This document shows positions 34,588 through 40,855 of a stretch of 40,855 nt of DNA, piece after piece. Within the stretch, counting starts at the first letter, position 1, and the number at the start of each line of letters is the position of its first letter. A model generated the notes under the pieces. The model did no database searches and was not told the DNA's origin. It was given only the letters and a program-made list of their open reading frames with translations. Position numbers and translations under genes: made by a program. The DNA is from Setaria digitata (lineage: Eukaryota; Nematoda; Chromadorea; Rhabditida; Setariidae): positions 1 to 40,855 of the forward strand of contig RCAB01000532.1 of the NCBI GenBank assembly GCA_003640385.1, given 5' to 3'.

Positions 34588-40855
<6,268 letters not shown>

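Overview
The window looks like nuclear DNA of a parasitic nematode, most likely a filarial or other spirurid worm. The DNA is AT-rich. All confident genes are split by introns with GT..AG borders (one GC..AG), with nematode-style TTTTCAG/TTTTNAG acceptors. The gene families have clear Caenorhabditis counterparts (NAS astacin with EGF and CUB, ZMP matrixin, MDT mediator subunits, SMA Smad). Several start codons sit 3-14 nt after an acceptor-like TTTCAG, as expected for spliced-leader trans-splicing. The species call is inference; the gene models come from reading frames, splice phases and motifs.

Layout. 2961-9207 (+): matrix metalloproteinase with prodomain, zinc catalytic domain, proline-rich linker, hemopexin repeats and a hydrophobic tail (10 exons, 540 aa). 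9984-11194 (-): BCL7-family protein (4 exons, 158 aa), tail to tail with the protease. 14870-22297 (+): astacin with EGF and CUB domains, closest by eye to DPY-31/NAS-35 (8 exons, 559 aa). 23630-25484 (-): Mediator subunit MED30 with a glutamine-rich N-terminus (5 exons, 322 aa). 26009-28219 (-): replication factor C subunit 5 (7 exons, 352 aa), just upstream of MED30 on the same strand and a likely operon partner. 28828-30760 (+): Mediator subunit MED19 (6 exons, 218 aa), head to head with RFC5. 34588-38855 (-): a BMP-type receptor-regulated Smad resembling SMA-3 (10 exons, 421 aa), whose SSVS phospho-tail is only reached by using a GC-AG intron. In every one of these seven models the exon phases sum to a whole number of codons.

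How they fit together. Three genes act on extracellular matrix and body size in nematodes (matrixin, astacin, SMA-type Smad). Four are nuclear (BCL7 in SWI/SNF, MED19 and MED30 in Mediator, RFC5 in the clamp loader). There is no sign of a bacterial-style cluster, CRISPR, prophage or intact transposon. The best second-look items are the GC-AG intron that decides whether the Smad has its activation motif, the MED30-RFC5-MED19 arrangement, the duplicated splice donor in the protease gene, an N-marked duplication that looks like an assembly artefact, and several short coding-like islands in introns and spacers that no confident gene explains.
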